A stretch of 37,471 bases of DNA from Gamarada debralockiae (taxonomy: Eukaryota; Ascomycota; Leotiomycetes; Helotiales; Hyphodiscaceae), in assembly GCA_002803225.1 (NCBI GenBank), contig NXFV01000717.1:1-37471 (forward strand), read 5' to 3'. Both the position numbers and the translations under genes were made by a program. Shown here one piece after another: positions 1 through 10,557 of the stretch. The notes under the pieces were generated by a model. It did no database searches. It was not told the DNA's origin and was given only the letters and a program-made list of their open reading frames with translations. The first letter of the stretch is position 1; each line of letters opens with the position of its first letter.

Positions 1-162
1 CACTTTCTAAACCTCCTCTCATGTTCCATCCCTCTTTGTTTCGTCGGCATGCTCTGCTTCATCAGATCTCCATATTGCGATTGCGACGGCGATAGGATCG
101 AGCCGAATTTTTGGAACTGACCACGTGACGCCGCAGATACGTTCAAAATTCAAGCCCACGCC

Positions 163-698
163 ATGTTCCTCGACACATCACACAACTCCCTGCATACAGT
201 CCTCTCAAACATCCACAGTGCGTTCATCGAAACAGCTACCAAGCTCTACACCTACAACCGATGTCTGCCAGCGGGGAAACGGCCAGGCACAAAATTACTC
301 ATCAGTGTGCACCCCCGTCCCCACTCTCCTTCCGAAACGAATTCTAACGAATCGAGTAAATAGAGACGATTTCTGATTTAGTTGAGTTGGCGTTTGTGCT
401 AATGAAGAGTAAAGGTAGGAATAAGAGGAATGTGGGGTTTCAGTGTGTGGTTAAGAAGGTACAGGTTGAATGGTATGTGAATTCCCTTGGGGTTAGGGTG
501 ATTAGGGAGATGAGGGGAATTGGGGACTGATGGTGTTATAGGCTTGCGATGAATGCGTTTAGGAATGTTATGGGGAAGAGACAGAGTAAGTTTGGGAAGG
601 TCATTGAGTGGCTTGATCTAAGAATTAGGGTGTTGAGAACCAGGGAGGGAGACACGACAGAGCGGATGAAAGGTATTGTGGGAAGTATAATCACATGA
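163..698 (+). CDS. Hypothetical small fungal protein, three exons (135 aa)
   Basis: Function unknown; I recognise no domain. Exons 163-304, 364-472 and 542-698 join to 408 nt, a whole number of codons ending in TGA. Intron 1 (59 nt) has donor GTGTGC, a TCTAAC branch site and acceptor TAG. Intron 2 (69 nt) has donor GTATGT and acceptor ATAG. The product is predicted to be soluble, with a basic middle and end (KSKGRNKRN; VMGKRQSKFGK) and no signal peptide or membrane segment. The three unrelated frames fuse into one open frame only when these splice signals are used, which is the main support. The start is the first ATG of the exon-1 frame. It could be part of a larger protein whose beginning lies upstream. 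Confidence 0.4.
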
Positions 699-1057
699 GA
701 AGCCTCGCTGGATTGAATTGAACAACCTCTCTTCTAATACTGTCAATCAATTTGTTGTCTATATTAGATTGACTTCCCATCACTTGAAGTTCTTCCATCC
801 TCGCCTTGCAGCCCCCCTTCATTGCCCGATGTGTGCGGACTTTGGTAATATGTCGGGGCTCCTTCGGATTCGTCGTGGATCCACTACACGGAGTAAGTCA
901 TGCCCCTTTGTTTTCTTGCTATGCATTGGTGTTGCACTTGCTACATTTTGTGTCGGGAAGATATCATTGTCGAATGTTATATCCGTGTCGACTGTTGTCT
1001 ATCTCAGTGTCGACTACTGTTCTCGGCATCAATTGTGATTCTCACCGTCGACAGTTC
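699..1057. other. No gene seen
   Basis: Short overlapping ORFs on the plus strand here show no domain, signal peptide or plausible splice structure. I see nothing supportable. Confidence 0.3.
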
Positions 1058-1351
1058 TCAGCTGCTTAGTTTGTGGATTTGCATGTTCTTTCGCGTTGGG
1101 GCTAGCAGATGAGTTTCTATTTGGTGAGTATGACACCTTTCACGGCAGCCGCTCAAACAAGCCATCTGCTTGTGTTCGATGTCTAGGTTTACAAGCCAGG
1201 CCGCCTTAATCTCTCCCCAGACATTCTCTCTAAGTTCAAGTGACAGATCACTGAACTGTAATGGCCCTGCCTTCTCATAAATCGAATTGTCATGGCCGTC
1301 ATCCGGGGCAGATGACCCTGATAGTAACGTTCCTGTACTCTTGGTCCTCAT
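1058..1351 (-). pseudogene. Fragment resembling a 2EXR / F-box-like fungal protein
   Basis: The 97-residue reading frame contains LQFSDLSLELRENVWGEIKA at about residues 31-50. This resembles the opening of the fungal 2EXR domain, normally a short 'F..LP.ELR..IW' motif. Family members usually continue for 200 or more residues; here the frame ends soon after a Cys/His-rich stretch with no clear relation to the domain. It is therefore more likely a fragment or relic than a complete gene. No role can be given, as 2EXR proteins are mostly uncharacterised. The similarity rests on one short motif. Confidence 0.3.
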
Positions 1352-1652
1352 ACCTGTGCCTTAGATCCTGAATGCTGATCCACACAAGATCTTCCCTTCA
1401 ACTTCATCTCTACTTGTCTATACAATATGTACCAGCAACCACTGCGAGTACCATGAATCATGGGCTCACGTCATAGAATGCAGACATGTGTTATTTAAGT
1501 TCTTTGGAAGGCCGTTTAAAGTCTCTTTTTTTCTGCCATTTCCAAACATCTAACCTTAGTCATTCTGAACTGGAATACCACGACCTACTGCTGTTGACAG
1601 TCCCACGCTCCCCAATTAACTTGAAAGTTCAAGTCTTCGATCACTGTTCAAG

Positions 1653-2195
1653 ATGAAGTTGTTCATCCTTGCAGTCCTCTTTCTCTCCTCACCATCCTGC
1701 TCTCAAACTGTCAACTAGAATCACCAAGCCGTAGAGACAATCTGTGTCTCCACATAACGCGGCACTTGTGCCCTTTGGCTGGGAAGAGTAAGCCCTATCA
1801 CGTCGTCTCATACTGGAAATCACTCACAACTCCTAGATTTTTCACTGCCCCAGATACCCGCACCCTCTCCGCCTGGGTGTACGACAACACATGCACATAG
1901 CTCTTCGGCACCTCAGCCGCTGAATTTCCTGGCTACATACCACCACTTATTATGAAGACAATGGTATGGGAGAGAGTACCCCAGTCTACCACATCGATTG
2001 CTCTCCAGGACTAAAATACGATACGGTCATGACGGGCTTCGATAACATGGGTGTGACCGATGGATATGATAGGATATATGTATTCCCGCAGCTCGTGGTC
2101 GTGATTGTGGGTTTACGGGACGAGATAAGGGTTTGGTGCAGTGGTGTTATTGTGCTTTTAAATGTTAAATTGGGTGGCAGAGTAGAAAGGGAGTG
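1653..2195 (+). pseudogene. Relic of a small secreted protein gene
   Basis: It opens with a good signal peptide (MKLFILAVLFLSSPSCSQTV) that runs into an in-frame TAG two codons later. Translation beyond it resembles a secreted domain with scattered Cys, broken by a further TAA, an intron-like segment at 1788-1836 (GTAAGC donor, CCTAG acceptor), another TAG around 1900 and a change of frame near 1950. The last open piece (from about 1966) contains the motif STPVYHIDCSPGLKYD. The stops could come from CAA/CAG to TAA/TAG changes. I read this as one decayed secreted-protein gene, possibly effector-like or hydrophobic-surface type; the family is not recognised. A TATTTAA box lies at about 1493. 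Confidence 0.4.
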
Positions 2196-2237
2196 AAGAA
2201 AGGCTTGATGGGCCACTTGGATAGAAATTACTAGCAC

Positions 2238-2650
2238 GTGATCTACCCACGACAGATTTCAAATAATGTCCTTCGAGCCCTAAATAATTTATATGGTTCT
2301 CTAACTCTACCTTAACGTCTGGTGGTGCATATTCTCAACGCTAGCAGAACCAAATATTGGGATTTTCGGGTTCGTTCCTAAAAGCTCTTACCCATCGTCG
2401 GCCCTGAGGTTTCATTGGCCAGTACCACGTGATCATTACCCCTGAACGGCCCCATTCGGTCAACACCTCGATGCCTTGAGATCATATCAATTCAGTCTTT
2501 CGGCCACTCAATTGTCGAACAGAATGACTTCTATCTATCAAATACCTTCCTCAAACCTCACGTGAGGTTTCTATTTCCTTTTCACCCACCTTCGCCCAGC
2601 CCCGCTCACATCCAGACCAACCTCCCTGCTTCGTTGGCCGGCCTTGGTCG
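2238..2650. other. Intergenic, no gene seen
   Basis: It holds CACGTG E-box-like words at about 2236, 2427 and 2560 but no coding signal or repeat that I can support. Confidence 0.3.
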
Positions 2651-2980
2651 ATGACGCTTTGTCGACCAGCGACTTTCACCCAGTTTCCAGCCACGATTCA
2701 CGACCTGCATCAGGCCGACAGGCTTTGCCAACACCATGGGGAACAAGCAATAACGGTGAGAGGTCAGCAATTGCCAGAGCTGCAGGCCGGAGGTTGGAGG
2801 TGGGGGGAAGCGGGATACGACAAGCCCTGGAAACCAAGAAATCCTGTGTTTTTAGAGGACGGCGTGTTGGTTTTGTTCGTAAAAGATGGCAGGATAGACC
2901 GACATGACGCCAGTGATATTACGGATTTATGTGAGGGGCCATGGTATTTCATGTACGATGGTATCCCTCACGGCTTTTAG
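2651..2980 (+). CDS. Doubtful hypothetical protein (109 aa)
   Basis: This is a single open frame with a plausible composition in its second half (WRWGEAGYDKPWKPRN and ITDLCEGPWYFMYDGIPHGF). It has no signal peptide, membrane segment or recognised domain. An ATG in a different frame at about 2734 (CACCATGGGG) has a better initiation context but meets a stop within a few codons. The frame could be one exon of a longer, unresolved gene. Kept because the Trp/Gly/Asp-rich C-terminal half does not look random. Confidence 0.25.
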   Translation: MTLCRPATFTQFPATIHDLHQADRLCQHHGEQAITVRGQQLPELQAGGWRWGEAGYDKPWKPRNPVFLEDGVLVLFVKDGRIDRHDASDITDLCEGPWYFMYDGIPHGF

Positions 2981-3561
2981 ACTCTAGTTGCTAGATATTC
3001 TAGAAATCTACTACAGACTTTATCATCCTCTCCGAACATTCATCAATTCTGCAATCCTTCACGGAGATTTGTTGTACAGTTATTAAGTATAATTTTGGGT
3101 GAACAAATCAAAACTCCCCTGTGCCTCATTTAATCAGCGACTCCAGCTACCCCTGTCCCTATTCTTCCTGGCTCAGGAGAACGCCGGGCAGGAGCAAACC
3201 TTGGAGCGAACGCGAAAAACGGTTTCCTCCTCCACTGCAACCCGATCAACGACCTTTCTACCTTCGTTTTTTTCCCATGAGGAACTCCGACAAAGACGAC
3301 AACAATAATACACAGCTTCTGCAGCATCAATAGCATCATCATCAGTACTGTCGTTTAATAATTATTTCTTCAACGCTCATTCCGCCATTCCATACTCGTC
3401 AATACCTGTGGCGCGCTTCTTGCGACCGTCTATCCATTCCATAATAAGCAATCAGGGGCATTGAATCCCTCAACTTTGAAACGTCAATTCACCCTCAAAC
3501 CGCCAAAATAGCTACTCTACGGAGAGCCCTCACCTCCCCGACATTATCCTTCGAAGATGCG
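2981..3561. other. Leader/promoter region of the TBC gene
   Basis: C/T- and CAA-rich sequence typical of fungal promoters and 5' UTRs. There is no coding signal until a two-codon upstream ORF (ATG CGA TGA) at 3557-3565, whose stop overlaps the start of the next gene. Confidence 0.4.
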
Positions 3562-3565
3562 ATGA
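3557..3565 (+). promoter_or_regulatory. Minimal uORF overlapping the TBC start codon
   Basis: ATG CGA TGA: an upstream start codon, one further codon and a stop. The TGA shares its bases with the main ATG (ATGA). Such an arrangement can lower initiation or allow termination-reinitiation at the main start. Whether it is translated depends on the true transcript start, which cannot be seen here. Confidence 0.45.
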
Positions 3566-5790
3566 CCTTCAACGACAATGCGGGCTCCAATACTCCAATG
3601 CCTGGCTCTCCGCCCGATCTAACGGGCTCCAAGTCCTCGAAATCCTCTTCCTTCCACTCCTCATACCAATCGGACGATAACAGCATTCTTTCTGATGCAG
3701 GACATTTTGAGGACATCGGGCTCGATGACGAGGCAAGAGCGGAGGCTGAGATTGGGGTGTTTGCTGTGAAAACTTCTTCGAATCCTTACGATGCAACGTA
3801 TGCGAGTGATCTACGGGCGACGGCCAAGCAGCGGAAACGTGTGCCTATGGCTTCGACGCATGGCAATCGGATACAGAGGGAATTGACGGCTGCGAAGGGA
3901 AGACCCCAATATCCAAGTTTAAGAGGACAGGTCAAGAGCGCAACGGCGGCGGATGGTTTGGGATTGATGCCTTTACACAATGGAGCACCGCCCATGCCAC
4001 GAAGAGGCTTTACGAGCCCAAGTACGCATTCTTTACCCACGATGAAACGAAATCGAAGTTTGAGTCCGAATGTTCCGGTTAGTCCGAGGCAGAATCTGTC
4101 TGTGGCGTCATTGAGGGCGAGGAGGGGGAGCTGGCAGTCTAATCGAGAGAGGAAGACGGCGAAGGAATTGGAGAAGGAGTGCGATGAGGACGATGGTGAT
4201 GATGTACCGGATGAATGTTTTCTCGAGAACATTCCGATCTCTCCCCGCCCCCCTCAAGAACGGACGCCAAGCATGCCTCCATCAACCTCTACAAGTCCTG
4301 AGCGACCCCCAAAGGAGAAGATAAAACCCATTGGAAATGGCACATCACCAATCCCGGCAGAGCAAGGGGAACTTCGGTCCCCAAAACTTGGAATCAGTCG
4401 AGGAGTAAGCATGGGTCAATTTCCAATCAACCACGATTCGTTTCCAAATGCACGAGCAAAGAGCTGGACCGCAGCTTTGTCTGAGTTGAGCGAGGAAGCC
4501 AAAGCTTTAACAGAGGCACTGGAGGCACATGCGGAAGACGAAGAAAAGAAGGAAGATCCCCGACTACATCGAAGCATCAGTTCTAGCGCTCGCGCTCCCG
4601 AGAAACCCAGAATCAGGTCTGCGATCGCTGAGTTACCACCTTTGCGGCGAACGAATATAATGATTGATCCCCTTCCAATATCGAAAGAAAAGGAAGCTGT
4701 TTTGTCTCGGACTCGACCGTCATGGCTTCCTCCCAAAGACCCAGCCGAAGAGAAACGTCATTTGAAGGAATATCAACGAATGATGGCTCTGTCACTCGAA
4801 GCGGATCGTAAGAGGGAAGCTGAGAAGAAAGCGAAGTCTACCTGTAGAGATGATACCGCTAGCTCGCTACTACGAATTTGGGAGGAGCACGTTCTGCCAA
4901 ACTGGGACGAAGTCACGCGCCAAAAACGGACGAGAGAGCTATGGTGGAGAGGTATCGCTCCCAGAAGTCGAGGAGCTGTTTGGGCGAAAGCCATTGGAAA
5001 TGAACTTGGATTGTCAGACTCCTCGTACACGGCCGCTCTCCGCCGAGCAAAGGCATTGGAAACGACCGTCGCGAGAGGATCGCAGCTGTCGGCCGATGAA
5101 GAAAGGAAGAAGGGCTGGCTGAATGCCATTGAATCTGATGTTAAAGGCACTTATCCAGAGTTGAAGATTTTCCAGCCGGATGGACCACTTCACGAATCGC
5201 TGCTGGATGTGCTCAAGGCTTATGCGATGTACAGGAGTGACGTTGGATACGTGCATGGGACGAGTGTAAGTATCTACCGCTTTGGCTTTCCTCTCATTTA
5301 CTGACACGTTATGTAGACAATAGCAGCCATCCTCCTCCTCAACCTCCCAACGCCTTCAGCATCCTTCCAAGCCCTCTCAAACATCCTCAATCGCCCCCTC
5401 CCACTCTCTTTCCACACAGGTGATTCAGGCGCAACATCCAGGACCTACTCCCTCCTACTCTCAACCCTCCAGCACAAATCACCACGCCTACATACCCTTC
5501 TGACAAATCCTCATATTGGTCCACAACCCGACGCATACCTGCGCGATATATTCTCCAGCCTCTTCACCGGATATTTGAACCTTGATCATGCCACGCGTCT
5601 TTGGGATGTGATGGTCTTCGAAGGCGACGCCGTTCTCGTCCGCGCCGGAGTTGCGTATTTGACTGCGATGGAGGGCAAGCTTTTCGGTGCTACGAGCCCC
5701 AAGGAGGTTTGTGATATTGTAAAAGCGGGTCTAGATAACATGGGTGAGGAGGAATGGATTAAGGCTGTGAGAACTGCGGGGAAATCCTGA
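3562..5790 (+). CDS. TBC-domain protein (Rab GTPase-activating protein family), 725 aa
   Basis: Exons 3562-5265 and 5317-5790 join in phase 0 across a 51-nt intron (GTAAGT donor, CTGAC branch, TAG acceptor). The N-terminal ~400 residues are Ser/Pro-rich, charged and likely disordered. A charged helical stretch follows (about 395-430), then the TBC domain. It begins with WWRGIAPRSRGAVW (about 461-474) and runs to about residue 700. TBC proteins normally stimulate GTP hydrolysis by Rab GTPases in membrane traffic, using an arginine finger (IxxDxxR) and a glutamine finger (YxQ). Here the first motif reads IESDVKG (about 522-528; Arg to Gly) and the second YVH (Gln to His). The protein may thus be a non-classical GAP, a Rab effector or a scaffold. 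The family call is firm; the Rab target is unknown. Confidence 0.9.
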
Positions 5791-6583
5791 AGCACGTGAG
5801 TGTGTGGATACCGTGTATATATGACGACTGGCGACTTGATTTTGGCATGGAACGATTCTGGACACGATTTTGAGGTTCTTTGGAGCCTGCGTTTATTCAT
5901 GATCAAAAACTTAGACGGAGGCTCGCTGGGCGTTGTTATATTGGCGTTATGGTCTGCCTGCCATTGGCATCAATGATTGCCTGAAGTCTGTCGGACGATA
6001 CATAACTGTTTTCTACATAATGTATACATGTATATTTTCTGGATGTTATGTATTGTCTCTGTGAACGTTTCACCAAGGTGAGCCAAGTGTCCTCATCCTC
6101 ACAAGTTGATATTGGCCAAATCCCTGACCTTTCCCATCCTCAGTACTAGGATCCGGCTCCTTGGTGATTAGCGCTGCAAGTGCAACAAATGTCAAGTGAC
6201 GCAGCCAACGTCTGCTGGTTCCTTGTTCATTATGTGAACTCTTTTCGGTCAGTTACTCTAGCGAGTTGCGTGAATCTGTCTTGTTCTACCAGCGACACGC
6301 CATACCGACCTTGTCATATTTGGAGAGGGCGGCGAGGAGGGCGGGAACTTCTCTGGTGGGTTGCAACTAGAGGAGGTAAGGCAGGACATTGCGATAAAAC
6401 TCTGCGGGATCTTTTTGTAGCCGAACAATGTGATGATGTCGTGGTTGCACCTAAAGAATGTCAGATAGCTGGGAGGCTTGAAAGGTCAGTCAGAATCGCG
6501 ATATAGAGATGGAAGTGCCAATTTACCTGAGCTCGGAGGCTGGCGAAGAACCTGTTTCCTTCGTGGGCTGGATCGTGGTTCTG
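5791..6583. other. Downstream intergenic, no gene seen
   Basis: The first part is probably the 3' UTR of the TBC gene. The 108-residue plus-strand frame at 6180-6506 has no recognisable feature. I see no repeats. Confidence 0.3.
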
Positions 6584-7345
6584 TTATGGATTGACTGTCC
6601 CACCGCCCCTACCTTTGTCCTTGTCCACTGTTTTGATTGAAAAGCCCTCTTGTTCAATGGCCCCGAATACAGATAGCAATAACGTTGCAACTGCTGCAAT
6701 GGTGGCTGGCAATCCAAGTCCGATACCACCTCCCAAGGTGATCTTGTCACTCGTATCATATCTTCCACTGCCTCACGCGATTGACATTGCTGCTGGCGAG
6801 CTTGATGCTGCTGTCGACGTTTTTGTGACGACTTGTGTTGAGGTTGGTGTAGTGGCCGTCATCTACTCCCGAGGTTCGAGGCCAAGTGTCCTTGTACTAG
6901 TGACTGTTTCCCACTGAACCGATATTGGCACGGTCGTCGTCGCGGTGCCACTAATTATAATAACCACGTCTTCGTTGGCTATTGTTAGTATTGTTGTTGT
7001 CGCTAGTACCGAATAAACAGTCCTTTCCGCGAGCTGCTGTGGCGGAGAGCTCTCTGTGGCAAAATAAGTCACGGATGCTGTAGTGGAGGTTTGGGTCACC
7101 ATCTTTCAAGCAGTCGGCATTCCTTCGTTCACGTGTGATAGGTAGATTGCTGTCTCACCTGGGTGTTGCTGATCCAAACTGTTGTCGTAGAAGTAACCGT
7201 TCCACTTGTAAGCGTTTCAGTGGCCACAACTCCATCTTCGCGTCGCTGACCTCTAAATTGGAACTGTAAGATCTGTGTTCAAGAGTTGGCAGCCTTGACC
7301 TTCTGCATAGATATTGTACCAAGTGTTATTGTCTGCGTATTATTG
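6584..7345 (-). pseudogene. Broken single-pass cell-surface protein gene (Ser/Thr-rich ectodomain)
   Basis: Read on the minus strand, a Cys-containing extracellular piece (NNTWYNIYAEGQGCQLLNTD, about 7340-7265) is followed, after a frame change, by a Thr/Ser-rich stalk. A 56-nt intron lies at 7158-7103 (GTGAGA donor, AAG acceptor), then more Thr/Ser-rich sequence. A transmembrane helix follows (GGGIGLGLPATIAAVATLLL, about 6735-6676) and then a short basic tail ending at TAA 6584-6586. The same frame is interrupted by TAG at 6863-6865 and TGA at 6773-6775, and coding similarity continues past both. The layout matches the common fungal surface proteins with a stalk and a 'KITLGxGIGxGxP' membrane start. 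The stops and the upstream frameshift argue for a dead gene. Confidence 0.5.
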
Positions 7346-7976
7346 GCACAGCTGAGATCACAGACAATTGGAGAACTTTATGATTATTCTATCGTACTGG
7401 TAAGGCCTTTTAACTTGCTTTTGGCTGAATCAATCTCATATCTGAACTAGGTGCACGCCATTCGCTACCATAGTCTGACAGAGCACTTCGTCTTCAGCCG
7501 TCCTTTGATCTATGATGTCCTTGTTTGGGATACTCCCTCAATGCTCCCTCCTGGCATTGCGGCTTTTGTAGTATGAGCATGTGGGCTCATAGCGGTTTTT
7601 ATGGGTGCAGATCAAAGCTTGCTTGTTGGACCTATGGCGAAAGCTATTGGAGGTGCCGATATTAGGTGGGAGCCGGTAAGCCGAAATGTTACCCTGCTAC
7701 CCCGCATTCCCTTGTTTTTCCTGATCGCTTTACAGTAAGTCTGCTGCCGTTGCCTGCATTGTGTATGCGTCTTCGAGAATGCTGGAGTTGAAATTCTTCA
7801 GTCGATGGAGCCTTGTCGATGAACTGTGGTGACCCAGTGGATCAACATGGTATTGCATCCTGGACTGCGAATTTCAATCGAAGAGGACTTCGACTTGGAA
7901 CGGCGAACAGTCATCACTCGGGTAAGAATTCAGGAAATATCTGAAACACAATTTATTAGAATGAAGCAAGTTAACA
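7346..7976. other. Intergenic, no supportable gene
   Basis: There are short coding-like snippets (for example SLLVGPMAKAIGGADIRWEP at about 7617-7676 on the plus strand, followed by a GTAAGC donor-like site). They do not connect into a recognisable protein. They may be a relic. Confidence 0.25.
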
Positions 7977-8960
7977 TCAAGGTCCAACTATGCTCTGTAT
8001 ATCATCTACCCTCCGCGCTTCAATCCACGAAATAGCTTCCTCCCGATTCCGACACATATGCGCTTGGCCCTTGCCTGTCGCATCTAACACTGACTCCGAT
8101 CCTTCTAATGTCATATCTGCCATGCAAAGTATTTGATTTCGAAGATACTCGAAGCAGTGTGCCGCGTGGTAATCATTTCGTTCTCCGTCGAATCCGAAAC
8201 TGCCGTTCACTACTAGCTGATGGTAGGTATCGACTGTGTAGTACAACTGGGAGAGAAGTCAGTAAATGAAATTTGTTCAGGCAGTTTTGAGAAGAAGCTT
8301 ACGCAATGAAGAGCATGGGTCCACGAAGCCTCGAAAAGAGCTCCAGTCCGGATGGGATCGTCAACTATGGGTTTCCCAAGCATTGGGTGTTGTTCCCAGT
8401 CGGGAATTTCGATACTACCACTTCCAACTACAAGATGTCAGTTCTCCATGTCCCCTTAGTTCTTGGTCATATCATACGTGGCATCAGCATATCCCAATTG
8501 CGTCGGATCGCCATTCGATTGTCGTTGGACGTCATGTTCGGCACGAACTTCTCCTCCTCGGGCGTGAGAAGAGTATATTTGTGTGATACTGTACGAACAA
8601 TCCGAATTAGCTTCCAAAATGGAGATGGAGCGAAACTGGAATCTACCCACAAGGTACATAGAGTCCATTGATATCACCGCCCGTCTCTGTATCTGCTTGA
8701 GTCCAACCTTTCTTCGTCGTCGAAGGATCCCTCAATAGCAGGAATATCATCACACTCTGGAGAGCAACGACTAAGCCCCATCGACTCCAGGTCAAGATCG
8801 TCTGAACTTTCGTATTTCGCGAATATCTGCTCGGTCTCTTTGCTGAAATCTTTCCCAGGAAGCCATCTGAAGCTAGGGTCGTGTCGGAATCATTCTCTAA
8901 ATCTAAATCTTCAATGCCTTGTAATGAAGAGTATCTGCTTTCTTCCTTTGGTGAGGCCAT
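7977..8960 (-). CDS. UstYa-like protein (DUF3328 family), 271 aa
   Basis: Four exons on the minus strand: 8960-8651, 8588-8478, 8427-8303 and 8246-7977. The three introns are 62, 50 and 56 nt (donors GTGGGT, GTATGA, GTAAGC; all with AG acceptors), and every phase agrees. The product has an acidic N-terminus, one transmembrane helix (WGLVVALQSVMIFLLL, about residues 62-77) and a lumenal domain with both family-defining HxxHC motifs, HALHC and HAAHC. The second sits in HAAHCFEYLRNQILCMAD. Members of this family catalyse oxidative steps such as cyclisation in fungal peptide natural products (ustiloxin UstYa/UstYb, cyclochlorotine enzymes); many others have unknown roles. The start at Met 8960 (MASPKEE) is preferred to Met 8975. 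The neighbouring UstYa-like gene lies on the same strand upstream. Confidence 0.85.
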
Positions 8961-9574
8961 TTTGTAAATAAACACTTAATAAGAAGCAGTTCTTTCAAGG
9001 AAAAATAAAAAATTGAATAGAAACAAACAAATTAGCTTGTTGTCAAAAAGCAAACGAAAACGAAAGAAAAGCAAATGAATGTAGTTCCATTTTCGCCTCA
9101 ACAGCATTGAAAGACAGTTCGGGTCCGTCGTCACTAGTCTGATCTTAGATTCTCGTCCGTAAATATTCACGGTTACAAGTGGTTTCATCTGATTTTGAAG
9201 TCGCTAAGAACTGGCGTTTTGAGCCGTAAGTGAGGCAGGAGACAGGGATCTTGAGACGGATCTGATTAGATTGGGACATTGAGGCGGCAAGCCGAGACGA
9301 TATCTTCGGCAGATCTTGGGTCTTTGGGGAAATGGAAATGGGAAACGAGAGATTGATGAGGTTTCTTCGGGATGCTGGTCACGTGGGATAGAATGTCGAA
9401 GTGATCTTTCGAGGTGAGGCGATGTTCGTGAATGGAAGCTCGAAATACACCAGAACATATTTCACAAGATTTGAATGGCTTTCTAAATTCATGATTCGAA
9501 TATTTCGCTATTTATTGCATGTAAGATTAAATTTCCACTTGTCTACCTTCTCTATACGCCTTGCCCGTTACCAA
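8961..9574. other. Spacer between the two UstYa-like genes
   Basis: About 0.6 kb including an A-rich stretch just upstream of the first gene (9000-9070), probably its 5' UTR/promoter, and a CACGTG at about 9380. ORFs here lack signal peptides or repeats; no precursor peptide was found. Confidence 0.35.
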
Positions 9575-10557
9575 TCAATTGGGGCGTACGTCAGGTCCCT
9601 CCATATTGCCAACCGAGTTCTCCAAAGCCCAATCTCGCACTGCATCGAAGTTCCGGCACGTGTGCCACGAGTTGAGTTCGGGCCATGGGAGTGGGTCGCC
9701 TTCAAGCATGTAGAAAGTGAAGACACCGACATCAGCACTACATTGGATGTTCAAGCGAAGGATCTCGAGGCAGTGATCTAATGTTGTTAGATGTAATTCA
9801 TATTGGGGAATCAAAGAATGTACCAGTGTGCATTTGCAATTCCTCCTCACCGCCAGCAAAGTTTCCATTGCCTAGCTCCATGTAGTAATCCTTATAGGTC
9901 ACTTGTCGTAACAGGTTGATGCAGTGAAGTTGGTGGAAGACCTCGAGTCCAACTCTATATCCCTCAACTCCGGTCTCTGGGTGCTTGACCTTCAATGACG
10001 ATTCCGGCATATCAATTCTTTTCAATTCATCTGGTGTGATCATTTGATCTCCAACTGTGATGTTTTAGCATCTAGCTCTTCGGAGGCAGCTGTTCGCCAG
10101 AGTGGAAATTAACTTACTGTCGTAAGAGATCGCGTGCCACGCCTTGTCAACTTCAGGTCCCTTGCCGACGTATGGTGACCCAACTCCCATTGTGTTGTTG
10201 AATTTCACGGTTTGGTATTCAACGGCTTTCGCAGCAGGTGCTGTTATCGCAGTCAGTAAATAAATCTTGCGTACTTGAAATCTTCAACTTACAGTACGCC
10301 GAAAATTTTTGGACATGCGTCAATGTCGATACCCTCGTGAAATATGCAGAAACAAATAACCCAAACGACAGTGTGAGTAACACTGCGTGCACTAACCACA
10401 TCCAATTGATACTGAATCGGCTCCGAGACTCTGTCATATGGGAATCTTCCTCATCTTCCAACAAAGTCGACCCGAAGCTCTCCGACGTCGAAGTACGAGT
10501 AGGGAAGACATCCTGAAATTTCTCATCCGCCTCAATAGGTTGATACCTCGAGCCCAT
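9575..10557 (-). CDS. UstYa-like protein (DUF3328 family), 273 aa
   Basis: Four exons: 10557-10293, 10240-10118, 10054-9824 and 9777-9575. Introns are 52, 63 and 46 nt (donors GTAAGT, GTAAGT, GTACAT; CAG/CAG/TAG acceptors), all in phase. The order is an acidic cytoplasmic N-terminus, a transmembrane helix (LVHAVLLTLSFGLFVSAYF, about residues 55-73) and a lumenal domain with the paired motifs HQLHC and HTDHC (the latter in HTDHCLEILRLNIQCSAD). Both putative metal/catalytic motifs are intact, so the enzyme is probably active. The ATG at 10557 (MGSRYQPIEADE) is preferred to an in-frame ATG at 10599. Sequence outside the motifs differs a lot from the neighbour, so they are old paralogs rather than a recent duplication. 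Substrate unknown; oxidation of a peptide or other metabolite is inferred. Confidence 0.87.

Noticed and set aside
485..510. GGTTAGGGTGATTAGGG, telomere-like
   Set aside because: Only two non-tandem TTAGGG words within a predicted intron; not a telomeric array.
5266..5304. Continuous 580-residue reading of the TBC gene ending at 5304
   Set aside because: The tail after 5265 is intron; splicing restores the rest of the TBC domain.
8306..8671. 121-residue plus-strand ORF over the first UstYa-like gene
   Set aside because: Antisense of spliced exons with both HxxHC motifs on the other strand.
8976..9188. 70-residue minus-strand ORF just upstream of the first UstYa-like gene
   Set aside because: Phe/Leu/Arg-rich translation of an A/T-rich leader; likely 5' UTR.
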